Below, piece after piece: positions 39,086 to 49,521 of a stretch of DNA of 64,000 bases. The position numbers were made by a program, and so were the translations under genes. Positions within the stretch are counted from its first letter, which is position 1. Every line of letters begins with the position of its first letter. The notes under the pieces were generated by a model, which worked only from the letters and a program-made list of their open reading frames with translations, ran no database searches and had not been told where the DNA came from. This stretch comes from Trichomonas vaginalis G3 (Eukaryota > Parabasalia > Trichomonadida > Trichomonadidae): contig NC_067206.1 in assembly GCF_026262505.1 (NCBI RefSeq), positions 18,931,319 through 18,995,318 on the forward strand, given 5' to 3'.

Positions 39086-39398
39086 CCCTTTTTTTTTTTT
39101 TTTTTTTTTTTTATCCCACTTGATTGATTGGAAAATGAAACCATAAAAAAGTGACAGACATGATTGAAAGGAATTATCGGTTTGGCCCAATCACACCAAT
39201 TTTGCGGGTTTACGGCTATGGGTGGCATGGTGCTCCATATTCCTCCCCACATGAACCCGCACAGAGGGCCCTGAGCAGAACCGACAGCTAGGTGGCTGAA
39301 GACTGTAACTGGCCAATAATTTTCATTTTATAGAGTTTAACTTTTTTTTTCATTTTACCGATATCAACTAGTGATTTCTGAATTCTAAGTATTTTTAT

Positions 39399-40335
39399 TT
39401 GCTAGATTTAATACTGCCAATTCCAACGAAAGATAAGCCAATTCATATTGATAACTCTGTTTCTTTGTTGCAATATTTACACCGCATACTCAAGCAAAAA
39501 CTCACAGCATTGAATGCATTTAGAGCCACATTCTTCATTGGCGAAGGCCAGATCCCGAATTCTTTGCTGACTAAGATGAATTTACTTCAACTGCAAGCAA
39601 ATCTCAGCGTAAGACAATCCAAAGTATCGCGTTACTTACCTGACTGATGGAAAATCGAAAGGATTACGGACCTCATTTAATTTGTGGTCTTCTGACAAGA
39701 TTATCTAACTTGTATAGCGAATTTAACAAATGGTTACTCGCATTCAACGTCATACAGTATACAAGAATCCCTGAAGAGAGAAAACAAAAAGCAAATTCAT
39801 ATCTCGCCAAGGGAAGCAATGTAAACGTTGTTTTGACTAGCTACGAGTTCGCTACCCGTGATAGGGCTACTCTTGGCCGCTTGTATTACTCCTATCTGAT
39901 TATTGATAAAGCCTATTATCTGAAAAACGACCAAAGCAAGCTAGGCCAAGCCATCAGTGACTACAAATGCGATAACAGATTGGTTACGCCCCTTCAAAAT
40001 AACCCTAGAGAACTTTGGTTGTTAAATAACAGCGATAACTCACAATTCGAAGAGTGGTCCTCGGATCTATTCTCCAAAGCAGGCGGAGGATGTCTCATTA
40101 ATTGGAGAAGAACGTTCCTTATCAGTCGTACTACCACCGAAGTTGCCACAGAGCTTCCTGAGATGCGCAAATGCAAGCTTTTGCGCACGATGTCCGCTTG
40201 GAAAAAAGTTGTATTCCATGGACAACATTCTACACCTTGATAACCAGACCATGCAGCTACATAAATTGTCTCTTACAATATTTATTGAGAGATATTTCTT
40301 TGGATCAACCAATTCTGGTTTGATAATTTTGTAAA
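39399..40335 (+). pseudogene. SNF2-family chromatin-remodelling ATPase, decayed fragment
   Basis: Three consecutive frames match the SNF2 helicase core. 39,399-39,647 carries a helical stretch before the ATPase. 39,647-40,240 carries NWxEFNKW-like SEFNKWLLAF, NVVLTSYEF, a DExH-like LIIDKAY(Y)LKN, and TPLQNNPRELWLLNN. 40,214-40,335 carries a LDNQTMQLHKLS segment like the family's MQLRK. The DEAH position reads DKAY, the nucleotide-binding motif I is not found, and the frame shifts between pieces, so it cannot be active. It is probably a decayed host gene truncated at both ends by spacer rearrangement. Confidence 0.7.
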
Positions 40336-40688
40336 TTGAGTTTAATTCTTCTTCATTTTCCGTTTTTAGCTTATATAACTACATCGATGTAGTATTTATA
40401 AATTCTTCGCAAATCACCGTATTTATTTGAGTGAATATCTTGATTAGACATTAAAAAATTTAAAAATATCATGGGTATTTATATGCCCCTAGCATACATA
40501 TCTATTTTATCAAGCAAGATTTCAATGGGACATTGCAATCTTGAAACAAATGAATTAAAATTTGAATAACTGCAAGCTAAATAAGAAAGAGATTCTAATA
40601 AAAAGAGTATAAATCAAGTTTTTAGTATAATTTATCTTCAAATTAGAAGTTTAAGCGCGTAATGCTATAATTGTAGTTATTGTATGGG

Positions 40689-40718
40689 ATCCTGAACTGT
40701 ACGTATTAAGTTCAGGAT
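40689..40718. repeat. perfect 10-bp hairpin
   Basis: atcctgaact and agttcaggat pair exactly around a ten-base loop. It lies in gene-free AT-rich DNA; terminator-like or repeat origin is possible. Confidence 0.6.
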
Positions 40719-40960
40719 ATAATAAGCTTAAATTTTATACAATTATTGTAAATTGTATCAAATCTACTGTATTATTTTGATTTATGATAAAATACTTAAT
40801 TGCTTCTTGTTTTTGATTATCTCATGCCAAACTCAGCCTTCTACATATGCATGCTATATAAATATAGTATCTAACTAGAGTTTTTGGCCAAAAAGATCCG
40901 ATCGGATGGAAGTTAATGTAAATTACATTAATATTCGTGTGATAAAATGCTGGAAAATAA

Positions 40961-41607
40961 TTAATTGGCAAATTCTTCCAATGTAGTTGTCAGTTGAGAA
41001 TCCAAAGAGTGTGAAACAACGGATTTAAGACATGCTTCGTTTCTTTGTTTCATTAACGAAAGTCTTTGCATATGTAACTCGATTAGATCTATTATTTTAT
41101 TCTTTTCATCGTTTGTAACTTTAATTTCATATTGTATTGCATCGAGTTCATTTGCAAACTGAGAATCAATTACGGCCAGTTCATTTCGACGTTTTTCGAT
41201 AAGAGCTTGGTATTTAAGTACGTTTCCTGATTCTTTTTCTAATTGACTTTGTAATTTTTCTATTTCTGAATCTTTTATAGTATCACCTTCAGATCCTCCT
41301 TTGAAGTGCTTTATTTTAGACTCCTGTTCTGATATCTTTCCACGAAGATCTATTAATTGTTTATTGACTGTTTGTTTATTTTTCTCTTTAAATTGCAATT
41401 TCTTTTTCTCGTCATTTAATATTGCTTATAATTCTCTGTGTTTATATTCTAACTCTGTTACTGATAATTTTTCTTCTTCTAATGATGAATACAAAGACTG
41501 AAGCTCACTCCTGGCACCATCAATTTGGGCATTAAGGATTTTGACCAGCTTATCTTGTGGAATAGCCGAAATATCTTCATCAGTAAGCTCTGTTGCATGA
41601 AGCATCG
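40961..41607 (-). pseudogene. coiled-coil protein gene, probably host, interrupted
   Basis: On the minus strand a start at about 41,607 (MLHATELTDEDISAIPQDKL) opens a frame that meets a stop at 41,428-41,430. A different frame, open from about 41,398 to 40,961, continues the same Lys/Glu/Gln-rich heptad pattern (KQLIDLRGKISEQESKIKHF, LEKESGNVLKYQALIEKRR) to an EEFAN end. One frameshift and one stop lie between the halves. Overall about 215 residues of coiled coil, like myosin-tail or cytoskeletal proteins; no family assigned. Confidence 0.5.
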
Positions 41608-41663
41608 GTTTAAAATTTATTTGCTCAGAAAATATTAAATTGAACCTTCACTGACTTTTCAAT

Positions 41664-41694
41664 GCTTGATTTTAAGGTTCCCATAAAATCAAGC
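41664..41694. repeat. perfect 11-bp hairpin
   Basis: gcttgatttta and taaaatcaagc pair exactly; the flanks caat/attg and cttca/tgaag extend the pairing with bulges. It is upstream of the minus-strand coiled-coil gene. Confidence 0.6.
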
Positions 41695-41731
41695 TAATCA
41701 TTGAAGGCAGATGAAGACTAGTAATTACCAT

Positions 41732-41780
41732 CGGACTATTTCAGAGAATTGAGCTCAGGCTCAATTCTCTGAAAAGTCCG
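41732..41780. repeat. 22-bp near-perfect hairpin
   Basis: The left arm cggactatttcagagaattg plus agc and the right arm gctcaattctctgaaaagtc plus cg pair with one bulged base around a tcag loop. Such a long perfect stem in a decayed region suggests a recent origin or a short inverted-repeat element. Confidence 0.75.
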
Positions 41781-42167
41781 AGATAATTTGCTAAATTCAT
41801 TTTTGATATCAACCCGTTTCTAAAAAATTTCGGAAATTTTTCATTCAAAAAATTAAGGGTGCACCCGTATGTACGTTTATTTGAGAGGACGAGGATTACC
41901 CTCTCAATTTTGAGGGATTCGTTAGTTTATTTTCTCGATGAATATGCAATAAAATTTGATTTTTACCTTATCAATATACTTCATATAATATACACATGTT
42001 CATGTAAAAACTTTTTCCCAAAATCCTCAGGAATTAAGGGATTTTTGAATTTTAAGAATTTTTTTCGAATTTTTTCGAAAAAAAAATATTTTCAGAACAG
42101 TCTTAACGGCTAAGATTTAGGAACAATGTTAAGTATCAAAAAAAAAAAAAAAAAAAAAAAAAAAGGT

Positions 42168-42330
42168 AGTGGGGCTTCCAGGCACTTCGTGCCTTCTAGC
42201 CCTGAGGATGATTGATATAATGAAGTTTTTTTTTTCTTGGGGTGAGCTTCCAGGCGCGTTGCGCCCTCTAGCCCACATAAATGAAGTTCTTATATATACG
42301 GGTCTTCCAGGAGCTTTTCACAAATTATAT
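42168..42330 (+). repeat. left terminal inverted repeat of copy C with three hairpin units
   Basis: 42,168-42,205 is the exact inverse of B's right end. The unit gcttccagg-hairpin-tctagccc...atgaagt occurs again at 42,246-42,288 with a changed but still fully paired stem (GGCGC-GTT-GCGCC), and partly at 42,302-42,320. A poly(A) run ends three bases outside the terminus. Confidence 0.85.
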
Positions 42331-42354
42331 ATGTTTTCATGTTTTGTCATGATT

Positions 42355-42585
42355 TCATCGTAAATGTTTTGTCAAGACTTCTTCTTCGTAAATGTTTTGT
42401 CAAGACTTCTTCTTCGTAAATGTTTTGTCAAGACTTCTTCGTAAATGTTTTGTCAAGACTTCTTCGTAAATGTTTTGTCAAGACTTCTTCGTAAATGTTT
42501 TGTCAAGATTTCTTCGTAAATGTTTTGTCAAGACTTCTTCGTAAAATGTTTTGTCAAGACTTCTTCGTAATGAGTGTAAATGACC
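42355..42585 (-). repeat. 25-bp subterminal array, about eight units (copy C, left end)
   Basis: Units of ttttgtcaagacttcttcgt plus aaatg, two with a three-base cttctt extension, are the inverted counterpart of the 38,561-38,822 array. They end at the shared leader that also starts copy A. Confidence 0.85.
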
Positions 42586-42678
42586 AAACTGACAACACTT
42601 TGACCGAGTAGTTTTTTGTGCTGAACAAAAAGTGTCATATAAACATCTGTCAAAAACCGCTTTTTAACTTTACTTAAA

Positions 42679-45600
42679 ATGCCACGTAAGCTACGTAAGA
42701 ATATACATAAGAGGAAGAGAGCATTGAAACATCCAATAGTAAGACTAACACCACAACAACAGTTGCAACAACAAATGCTGAATGACCCCACTATGTTGCA
42801 ACAAATGTCAAGCAATCCTATGCTTTTAAACCGAGTTGTTGGTGCACAGAGTGGAGGTTTAAGAGCGGCACTTTTAGCGAAAATGGCAGGCTATGGTGGA
42901 GCTGCAGACGGAACAGCATATAACCCTCAAAGTCAAATGAATTTGAGTTCACTCAAAAATCAAATAACAGATGTCAAAAAGTCAAACATAGACATACAGA
43001 AGCAAATAAGTGAAAACGAAAAGAAACTAGAATATGACAGACACACAAAGAAACTCAATGAGTTAAACGTAGAGAAAAAGAAGAAAGAAGAACAACTGAA
43101 AGAACTAAGTACAGAGGAATATGCGAAAAAAGTGTCAGAAAAAGCAACAGAAGTAGCAAAAATGGAACAAGATGTCATAAATTTGAAAAACCATACTACT
43201 CAATATAAAGTACTGAAAGATGAAGAAATAAAACAAAAAGCCCTGAAGACATATATGGATAGCGATGAGTATAAAAAAGAAGTTGAAGCAAATGTAAAGG
43301 CAGAAAAACTTTTACAGTTGCAAAACCAAACCGTACAGTATGAAAACTTAGCACAAGAAAGTAAAAATAACGACGCAGCCATGCAAAAGGCAATGAAAAG
43401 CGCAGAATATATAAAAGCTAACAATGACTGGTTAGATGCCCAAGCCAACGCTAAAGCAGCCCAACTCATAGGGTCAATAAGGACAAAAATACAAGCGGAT
43501 GAAGACAGTTCAAATGAAGCTTTAACAAATGCTGACTTTAAGAACGCTTTCGAAGCTCTTCATAGTAAGGTGAAACAAGTGAACGACTTCTCATCTGGAA
43601 AGAAACTGAAGTCTGAAGGTTTCGACAAAGAGTTAAAAGAAGTAGCACAAAATATGACGAAAATAACAGATGCAGCAACGAGACAGGCAGTTCAAAGTGC
43701 CTATGACGCCGTTAGAGCAACTGTTGTGAAAAGTCAAGAAAAAGAGTTACAACAGACCAAAACAGACCTAGTAAATGCTTTCTTAAGAACGAAAAGTCAG
43801 GTAGGACATTACGCTGCAGATGGAACATATGTGCCAGCTGGTGGAACTTATATACCACCAAACCCTCCAAGAGAAGCACCTGCACCAGGACTACCTAGAA
43901 CATTTACATCGTCACATGGACACAGACACAGGCATGCACCAAAACCAACACAACAACAACAACAACCAGCACAACAACAACAACCAACACAACAACCAGC
44001 ACCACAACAACAACCAGCACAACAACCACCTCCACAACCAGCACAGCAACCAACAGTTCAAAACCCTGCACAACAACAACCACAAACAGAACAAGGAAAC
44101 CAAGAATTCTTAAAAATGCTTAAAGAAGAGTGTGGTTTCCCAGATACTGTTGACTTTAGTGACAGATATAAAGAAGCTATTAGAAAGTTCAAGGATGGAA
44201 ATACTGACCCGAACCTATTTAGCTTTATGGCTCAGCACCAAAACGGATATAATCTCAAACCTGGAAAATACAAGCTCGCTAAGGGATATGATTTAATAGC
44301 ATATCATCCAAATGACATGGATGAATTTACTCCGAGATATTTGATGTCAGAGCTAAATGACAATTCAACTTTCGTCATGAAACGCGTAAAAAATAGAGAC
44401 GGAACGAAAGAACAAAAGCTTATGAATGCGGATGACGTAGATAGGGAAATTGTTGAAAACGGTCTCGGAATATATGAAATGCCAGCAGATGAGGTACAAG
44501 AAACTCCACAGGAAGAACTAGTTCAGATACAACCAGACATGGAAGAAATAGTTCAGCAACAACAGCTAGAAGAGCCTGAAGGAAACGAACAAGTCCTTCC
44601 TTTGGAAACTAACTTCACAGAACTAGATGAAGATTTGGAACAGCCGAAAAATCTTGACCCTCAACAAGAGTATGCGGAGAATATGGAATATTTCCAGGAG
44701 TCTAAAAAAAATTCGGCTGACATAGTAGAAGAATATCGAAAAATGTTTGCCGACATACAAAAGACTCCAACACCAGATGAAAATATTCAGCATAGAATGG
44801 AAGAACTGAAAAAAAATGTACACAAATACAACAACCCTTTTTACTTACGAGCATTTAACGTTCAATCTTCGGATGAACTCGGTGAAGATAAAAGGTTAAA
44901 TTTCAAGAAAACATATAGAAATGAAACATTGTTTAAAGTTCATTCAGAACCTAGCCAAGATGGAAACAAACCTACTTTTGTTTCTGCAGACGATGGAACT
45001 ACAATGAGATGGGGTCATAAAGCTAACCCGGATAGGTGGTTCATAAACTTACAACCACAATTCCAAGAAGTTGTAGACGCAATGGAAGTCAATGGTGAAC
45101 CAGATATAGCTGGTATTTTCAGCGCGGCTTTAATGCCATTGAAAGATATGAAAGATGCAGATATTTTGAACCAGTATGAAATGAACATGGCTGATGGAAA
45201 TATAACACCTGACGTTCTAGAACATTTATCTCAAAGAACTACACAGAACCATAGAGATGGTATATTTGGTGAAGAGTTTAGAAAGAAAGTTAGGGAGACA
45301 GAAGGAAGAGAACCTATTGTACATGACCTTGCAAACGAAAGTTTACAAATGTCATAAAAACTTACTTTGCAGACAATGAACCGAGAAGGGATGAATATTT
45401 AAGAAAACTCAAATGGACAGTACCAAATGAAATGTTAGTATTGAAAAACATGTTCCTTGACAAAATAAAACCAACTACAGAAATAAACGACGCAAGACTG
45501 AAAGATTGGGTAAAAGCTTTCCCATTCACAAAAGATATAGTTGGTAACATGGAAAGAAAACCAGAATGGCTACAAAAACATATATTTGGAAACGAGCATA

Positions 45601-45902
45601 TTCCATATGGACAGGCACTGTTTGAAGAGCTTGAACCGGAAACTCAGGAAAGAGTCATGCAAACAATACGCGAAGACTCAAATACAGACTATGACAAACT
45701 CTTTCTAGGATATAGGTTACCTGAGATGGGCGACCAGAGCCAAAAGGCAAAAAGGACATGGGAAATTTGCAACATACTAGATGAACATGAGGCAAAGATG
45801 CAACAACTTCAAGCAGAGGGCAATGAAGGAAAAAGAAGAGTTAAAAACTCAGTCAGGAAGAAAGTAAAGCTTGGTCCACGTGGGTTCTATTATGACATAT
45901 AA
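42679..45902 (+). pseudogene. large coiled-coil, Gln/Pro-rich structural-type gene of copy C (broken)
   Basis: The same gene as at 862, here open for nearly its whole length, which shows its design: basic N-terminus (residues 1-35), Gln/Met/Leu-rich 30-60, coiled coil about 90-360, GTYVPAGGTYIPP repeat near 385, a Gln/Pro/Ala-rich linker about 415-475, then a long acidic domain with KRVKNRDGTKE and WGHKANPDRWFI segments, and a basic RRVKNSVRKKVKLG end. Length near 1,070 residues. About one break. Confidence 0.65.
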
Positions 45903-45934
45903 ATCCAACTATTCTATATTTTTACTCATATGAA

Positions 45935-47540
45935 ATGTACGCCGCTCAGAATATAACGCCAACAGTTTTGGATGCTATGAATGGAAATGTTTCCGAATGG
46001 TATAACGAATGCGACAATGCCATTAGAAGGTCAGAAATAGTTCCTGGAACTTACGAATATACAACTGCTGTTTCTTATGGAAACGTAGGTGAGTTTGGAG
46101 AAGGTTCTTCAACAACAGTAGATATTGCTTGCGACAGGTTTCATATAATTTCTATTGACAACTCTTTCTTATACGTGGAACAAGACATTGAAATAAAACC
46201 TTCTGCCAAGTTGTCTGACAAGAAAGGTTGCAATGGAATTTTCTATGTCGGATACCAATATGCTCCAGAAGTTTTCATGGGATATAAGATATATTCTAAC
46301 TCTGACTTAGTTCAAACAGTAACATGGGCAAACTATGAATGGTTCGCTTTGAGAAACTCAGTACAACCACAAGCTAGAGAACAAACAGACCAGTATGCAA
46401 CTATTGAGAAAATAAGAAGACTTGACCCTAACGTTCCAGGAGTTTATGTTAACCTTTCTGGACAAACTGCAGCAGCAGTAACCAAAGTAAAACTGAAACT
46501 TAGAGTTCCTTTGTCATCTTTCCTCATCTTCAGGTTTTTAAGATACTTGCCAAACTGGGCAGGAAAAATTTCTATCGAACTTACTCCAAGCAAAAATAAC
46601 TTAGTCATTGCACCAACACAAGACCCATTCACTCTTACAGAAGTAGTGGGAACAAATAAAATGTCATTCGCCGACTTTTGCAAAAACAAAGTTGACTTAG
46701 ACTTTGGTTTCTCAAACCTCAACACTGAAGTAAACTATTATTTCAATGCTGCTGGAGATGCTTGGGACCCAGTTAAGTTCACATGCGAAAAGTTTGAATG
46801 CAAGAGAATAGAAAGCAGACTTGCAGTCTATATGTTGGACCCAGATATTTCAAATGCTTTAGCTGCCAAATATATTGCAGTTCCACTTATGTTCCCTATA
46901 CACCAAATATCTGTCAAAGACTTTGCAGGTGAAGTTGGAAACCAAAGTGCTGACCCAGGTGCAAGAACAGATATTGCTTTAACAACTGCAATGAAACATG
47001 CAGATACTATGTTGTACTGTTCAGACGAACTATAAATGACTATTCTTGCTTCTACAACCCTGGTATTAAATATCATATAAACATAGATGGCAAATATTAT
47101 CCAAGAGAAGAATATTCTACAGTTGAGGATATGAGTCATACAACTTGACATTAGATGCTATGAACTTTAACAACAACTTCACAACAACCATAAACCCTGA
47201 AATGCAAAGTTCTATTATGCCATATGTGAAAGTATGGACTCATACAGGAGGTCAAAAAACTCAATATACAAATGGAGACCGTTCAAACTTTTGGCTTGGC
47301 ATTCCATTTGCTGACTCAGAAGACTTTATGGGTGGTATTTCAACTGTTGGTACAGTTCAAATACAATATACTGGTGACAGAGACGGTCCAGATGAATTGA
47401 GAGCAAAGAAGTTTACAAAACCAATAGCACTTTTCACGGAAGATGCTCTTTTGAAGATTCGTTCGATGAAACCTGCTGGGGCTCCTCAGATTGGCATAAC
47501 GACAGCTTCCATCGAGCAGATTTTGGCAGCAGGTCAGTAA
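45935..47540 (+). pseudogene. probable major capsid protein gene of copy C (broken)
   Basis: Starts MYAAQNITPTVLDAMNG. The first 366 residues are open and show the strand-rich double-jelly-roll style, with IACDRFHIISIDNSFLYVEQ and LRVPLSSFLIFRFLRYLPNW; the last 130 residues (FNNNFTTTINPEMQSSIMPY, then SNFWLGIPFADS) complete it. A TTTACTCAT sequence precedes ATG. By position and length this should be the shell protein; a structure prediction is needed to be sure. About one or two breaks. Confidence 0.6.
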
Positions 47541-47853
47541 GTTGTTCTTGAACTGACTTCTCTCCGTCAAATATTGACAGTACGCCAGTTTTGACATAAA
47601 ATTGTATTATAAACTTACCTTTAGAAATATCTGTAAGTTTTGTTGTTATATTTTTGTCTGCTTCAAGAACTTTCACCATTTCAGTTATACCAACTTTCTT
47701 TGCTTTATGGAAATATTTTGGTTCAGCAAATATTGCTATTCTATAACATTTACCATTGTTTGTATAAAGAACTATTCTGTCAATGTATTTGTATTGTTTG
47801 TGTGTGTAAACTTTGTTCTGCTTCAATTCGAAGAGATACTCGAATACGTCCAT
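47434..47853 (-). CDS. small unknown minus-strand protein (139 aa), copy C
   Basis: Starts MDVFEYLFELKQNKVYTHKQ, Lys/Tyr-rich, then a LEADKNITTKLTDISKGKF segment and a Ser/Gln/Glu-rich end. The last 35 codons are antisense to the capsid gene, so the natural end may be earlier. The start lies 17 bp from the divergent gene at 47,871. No family recognised. Confidence 0.4.
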   Translation of the reverse strand: MDVFEYLFELKQNKVYTHKQYKYIDRIVLYTNNGKCYRIAIFAEPKYFHKAKKVGITEMVKVLEADKNITTKLTDISKGKFIIQFYVKTGVLSIFDGEKSVQEQLTDLLPKSARWKLSLCQSEEPQQVSSNESSKEHLP

Positions 47854-47870
47854 CTTTTTATTCTAAGTAA

Positions 47871-48436
47871 AATGTCATTTCCGAAAAATAGAAGCGTAAG
47901 TGTTTCAAAAGGTTTAATGGCGGTGGCAGATGTGAAGTTAAATTCACCAACTCAAACAAACAGTCAAAGTGTTGTTGTCAATGTCAAAGAAAGAGATGTT
48001 GAAGTGGGGAAACCATACGAAGACGAAGATGGTATAACAATAGTTCCTGTAAAAGAACAACCAACATATCCTGAAGTTAGCAGAGACTTAAGTTCTGTTG
48101 CAGATATTCGACAACTACCAACAACTTAAAGACAAACTTAAAACTCAGGAGAAGATTTGTCAAGCTTTGGGTATAATGTTAAACTTGGTCGAACACAACC
48201 CTGTAAAAGTGAACTCATATGTCATCGCACCTCATGAAATTTTGAAAGAACTATTGAAACTTTTGACAGAGGCAGACGATATAAACATCAAAGAAATAGA
48301 ACCCGACATTGCTTGCTGTGGTGTTTCATACAATGTCATTGACAAGATATACGTTATGAAAGGAGGTGAAACGTTGAACTTAAAATATAGTTTCCCAGAC
48401 GTCATAAAAATATTTGACGACCAAACATTTCATTAA
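47871..48436 (+). pseudogene. unknown gene, copy C (broken)
   Basis: Equivalent of 6,098-6,676. The first half has a VVVNVKERDVEVGKPYEDED strand/acidic segment, the second the ELLKLLTEADDI helix and the CCGVSYNVIDKIYVMKGGE core. About two breaks. Confidence 0.45.
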
Positions 48437-48456
48437 AATTTAGTTGCTAAGTAAAA

Positions 48457-48686
48457 ATGTCAAACTTCTTGAAAGATGTTTGAAGAAAAACAATATAGAC
48501 TTTATTTCATGTAAAGGACTTTACACACTTTTGAACGATATGAAAGACCCTGTTTTGTTTGTTCGTGTAGACAAAGGAAAGTTCTATGTCTTTACAAAAT
48601 ATTTGAATTCTTAGACAGAGAACTTCAAGAAACGCCATGTGAAAGTTTAGATGAAGTTCTTCTCCACTTTCAGAAAAACTTTTAAA
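48457..48686 (+). pseudogene. extra small gene present only in copy C (broken)
   Basis: About 230 bp between two genes that are directly adjacent in A. Translation gives protein-like pieces (GLYTLLNDMKDPVLFVRVDK) in the style of the neighbours, possibly a relative of the preceding gene. A gtaaa word lies at both edges, so A may have lost it by short-repeat deletion. About two breaks. Confidence 0.4.
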
Positions 48687-48695
48687 TATATGTAA

Positions 48696-49493
48696 ATGGC
48701 AGAAGACATAGTGGTTTTACTATTACGACTAAAAACCCTGAGTCATATAATTCTATAACAACAAACTTACAAAGTCCTCAAGGACGATATTGTAAACTGA
48801 CCTTAAACACGATGACGACTAAAGCCTGTTTTGCTCTTTTGACACCAGAAGACTTTGTTGTTGTTGTGAATGGTAAAAAATACTTCTTTGAAGATACTTA
48901 CTCAGAGATATACCACCAACAGGTTTTGTTGACTTATTTAATACTTTAAGGACGGATGTAACATGTGCTGCAACTAGAGCAGGTTTCATTATGTTTGGAT
49001 GTCCGACTGAGTTTAGTATAAACGATATGAGCTATAATACAAAACTTATATCTGGTTTTTACTACCAACAGTTTCCTATAACAGGAAAAAGGTGTCATAC
49101 AAGGTTTTTCTGTTCCATTGACTTTAATACACCTATTTTATATATTGTTTCAAACTTAGGTTCAAAGTGCTATTCGAATGTCGACAGAAACTACTATGAC
49201 CAAAAGATACTCATGCGTATAAACAACACTTTCTCTGCTGGTTTGCCTATTGTTCATTCGAATGCAGAGTTTTCAGCTTTAGTAAACTCAAACACTTTAG
49301 CAAACATAAACTTAACCTTAGTTGACGCAAACTTTGTTCCTGTAAAACTTTTATGTCCTATGTATTGTCAATGACGGCAGAAAGTTTCGAATTGGAAGAT
49401 GCAACTGGTGAAAGTATGTACTACAAACAACTTCAACAACAAATAGCTCAAGAACAACAAATGGAACAAATGCAACAACAAAGTCAAGAATAA
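48696..49493 (+). pseudogene. candidate minor capsid (penton-like) gene, copy C (broken)
   Basis: Equivalent of 6,681-7,473. Best preserved is the end: INNTFSAGLPIVHSNAEFSA and NINLTLVDANFVPVKLL, followed by a Gln/Met-rich tail longer than in A. Strand-rich with few helices. Broken, several breaks. Confidence 0.4.
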
Positions 49494-49509
49494 AAAAAAT
49501 ATTTTTTTT
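49492..49509 (+). promoter_or_regulatory. A7TAT7 box upstream of helicase gene (C)
   Basis: The box lies about 12 bp before the ATG at 49,522 and overlaps the end of the preceding gene. Confidence 0.5.
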
Positions 49510-49521
49510 ATTTTTATAAAA

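Larger units (their letters stand above)
39086..42167. other. host-like spacer between copies B and C
   Basis: The spacer is bounded by a poly(T) run at 39,089-39,112 and a poly(A) run at about 42,139-42,164. It shares no repeats or genes with the elements. It contains a decayed SNF2 gene, a minus-strand coiled-coil gene remnant and three or four strong hairpins. 39,113-39,398 holds only a short minus-strand frame (WGGIWSTMPPIAVNPQNW) that I cannot assign. 40,340-40,960 and 41,790-42,130 hold AT-rich sequence without a visible gene. Confidence 0.65.

Noticed and set aside
39089-39112. poly(T) run as the tail of a retroposed host gene
   Set aside because: A matching run stands outside the facing terminus of copy C with a similar three-base linker, so it relates to the element ends.
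39113-39330. Minus-strand frame WGGIWSTMPPIAVNPQNW as a gene
   Set aside because: It is short, without a convincing start, and shows no recognised family.
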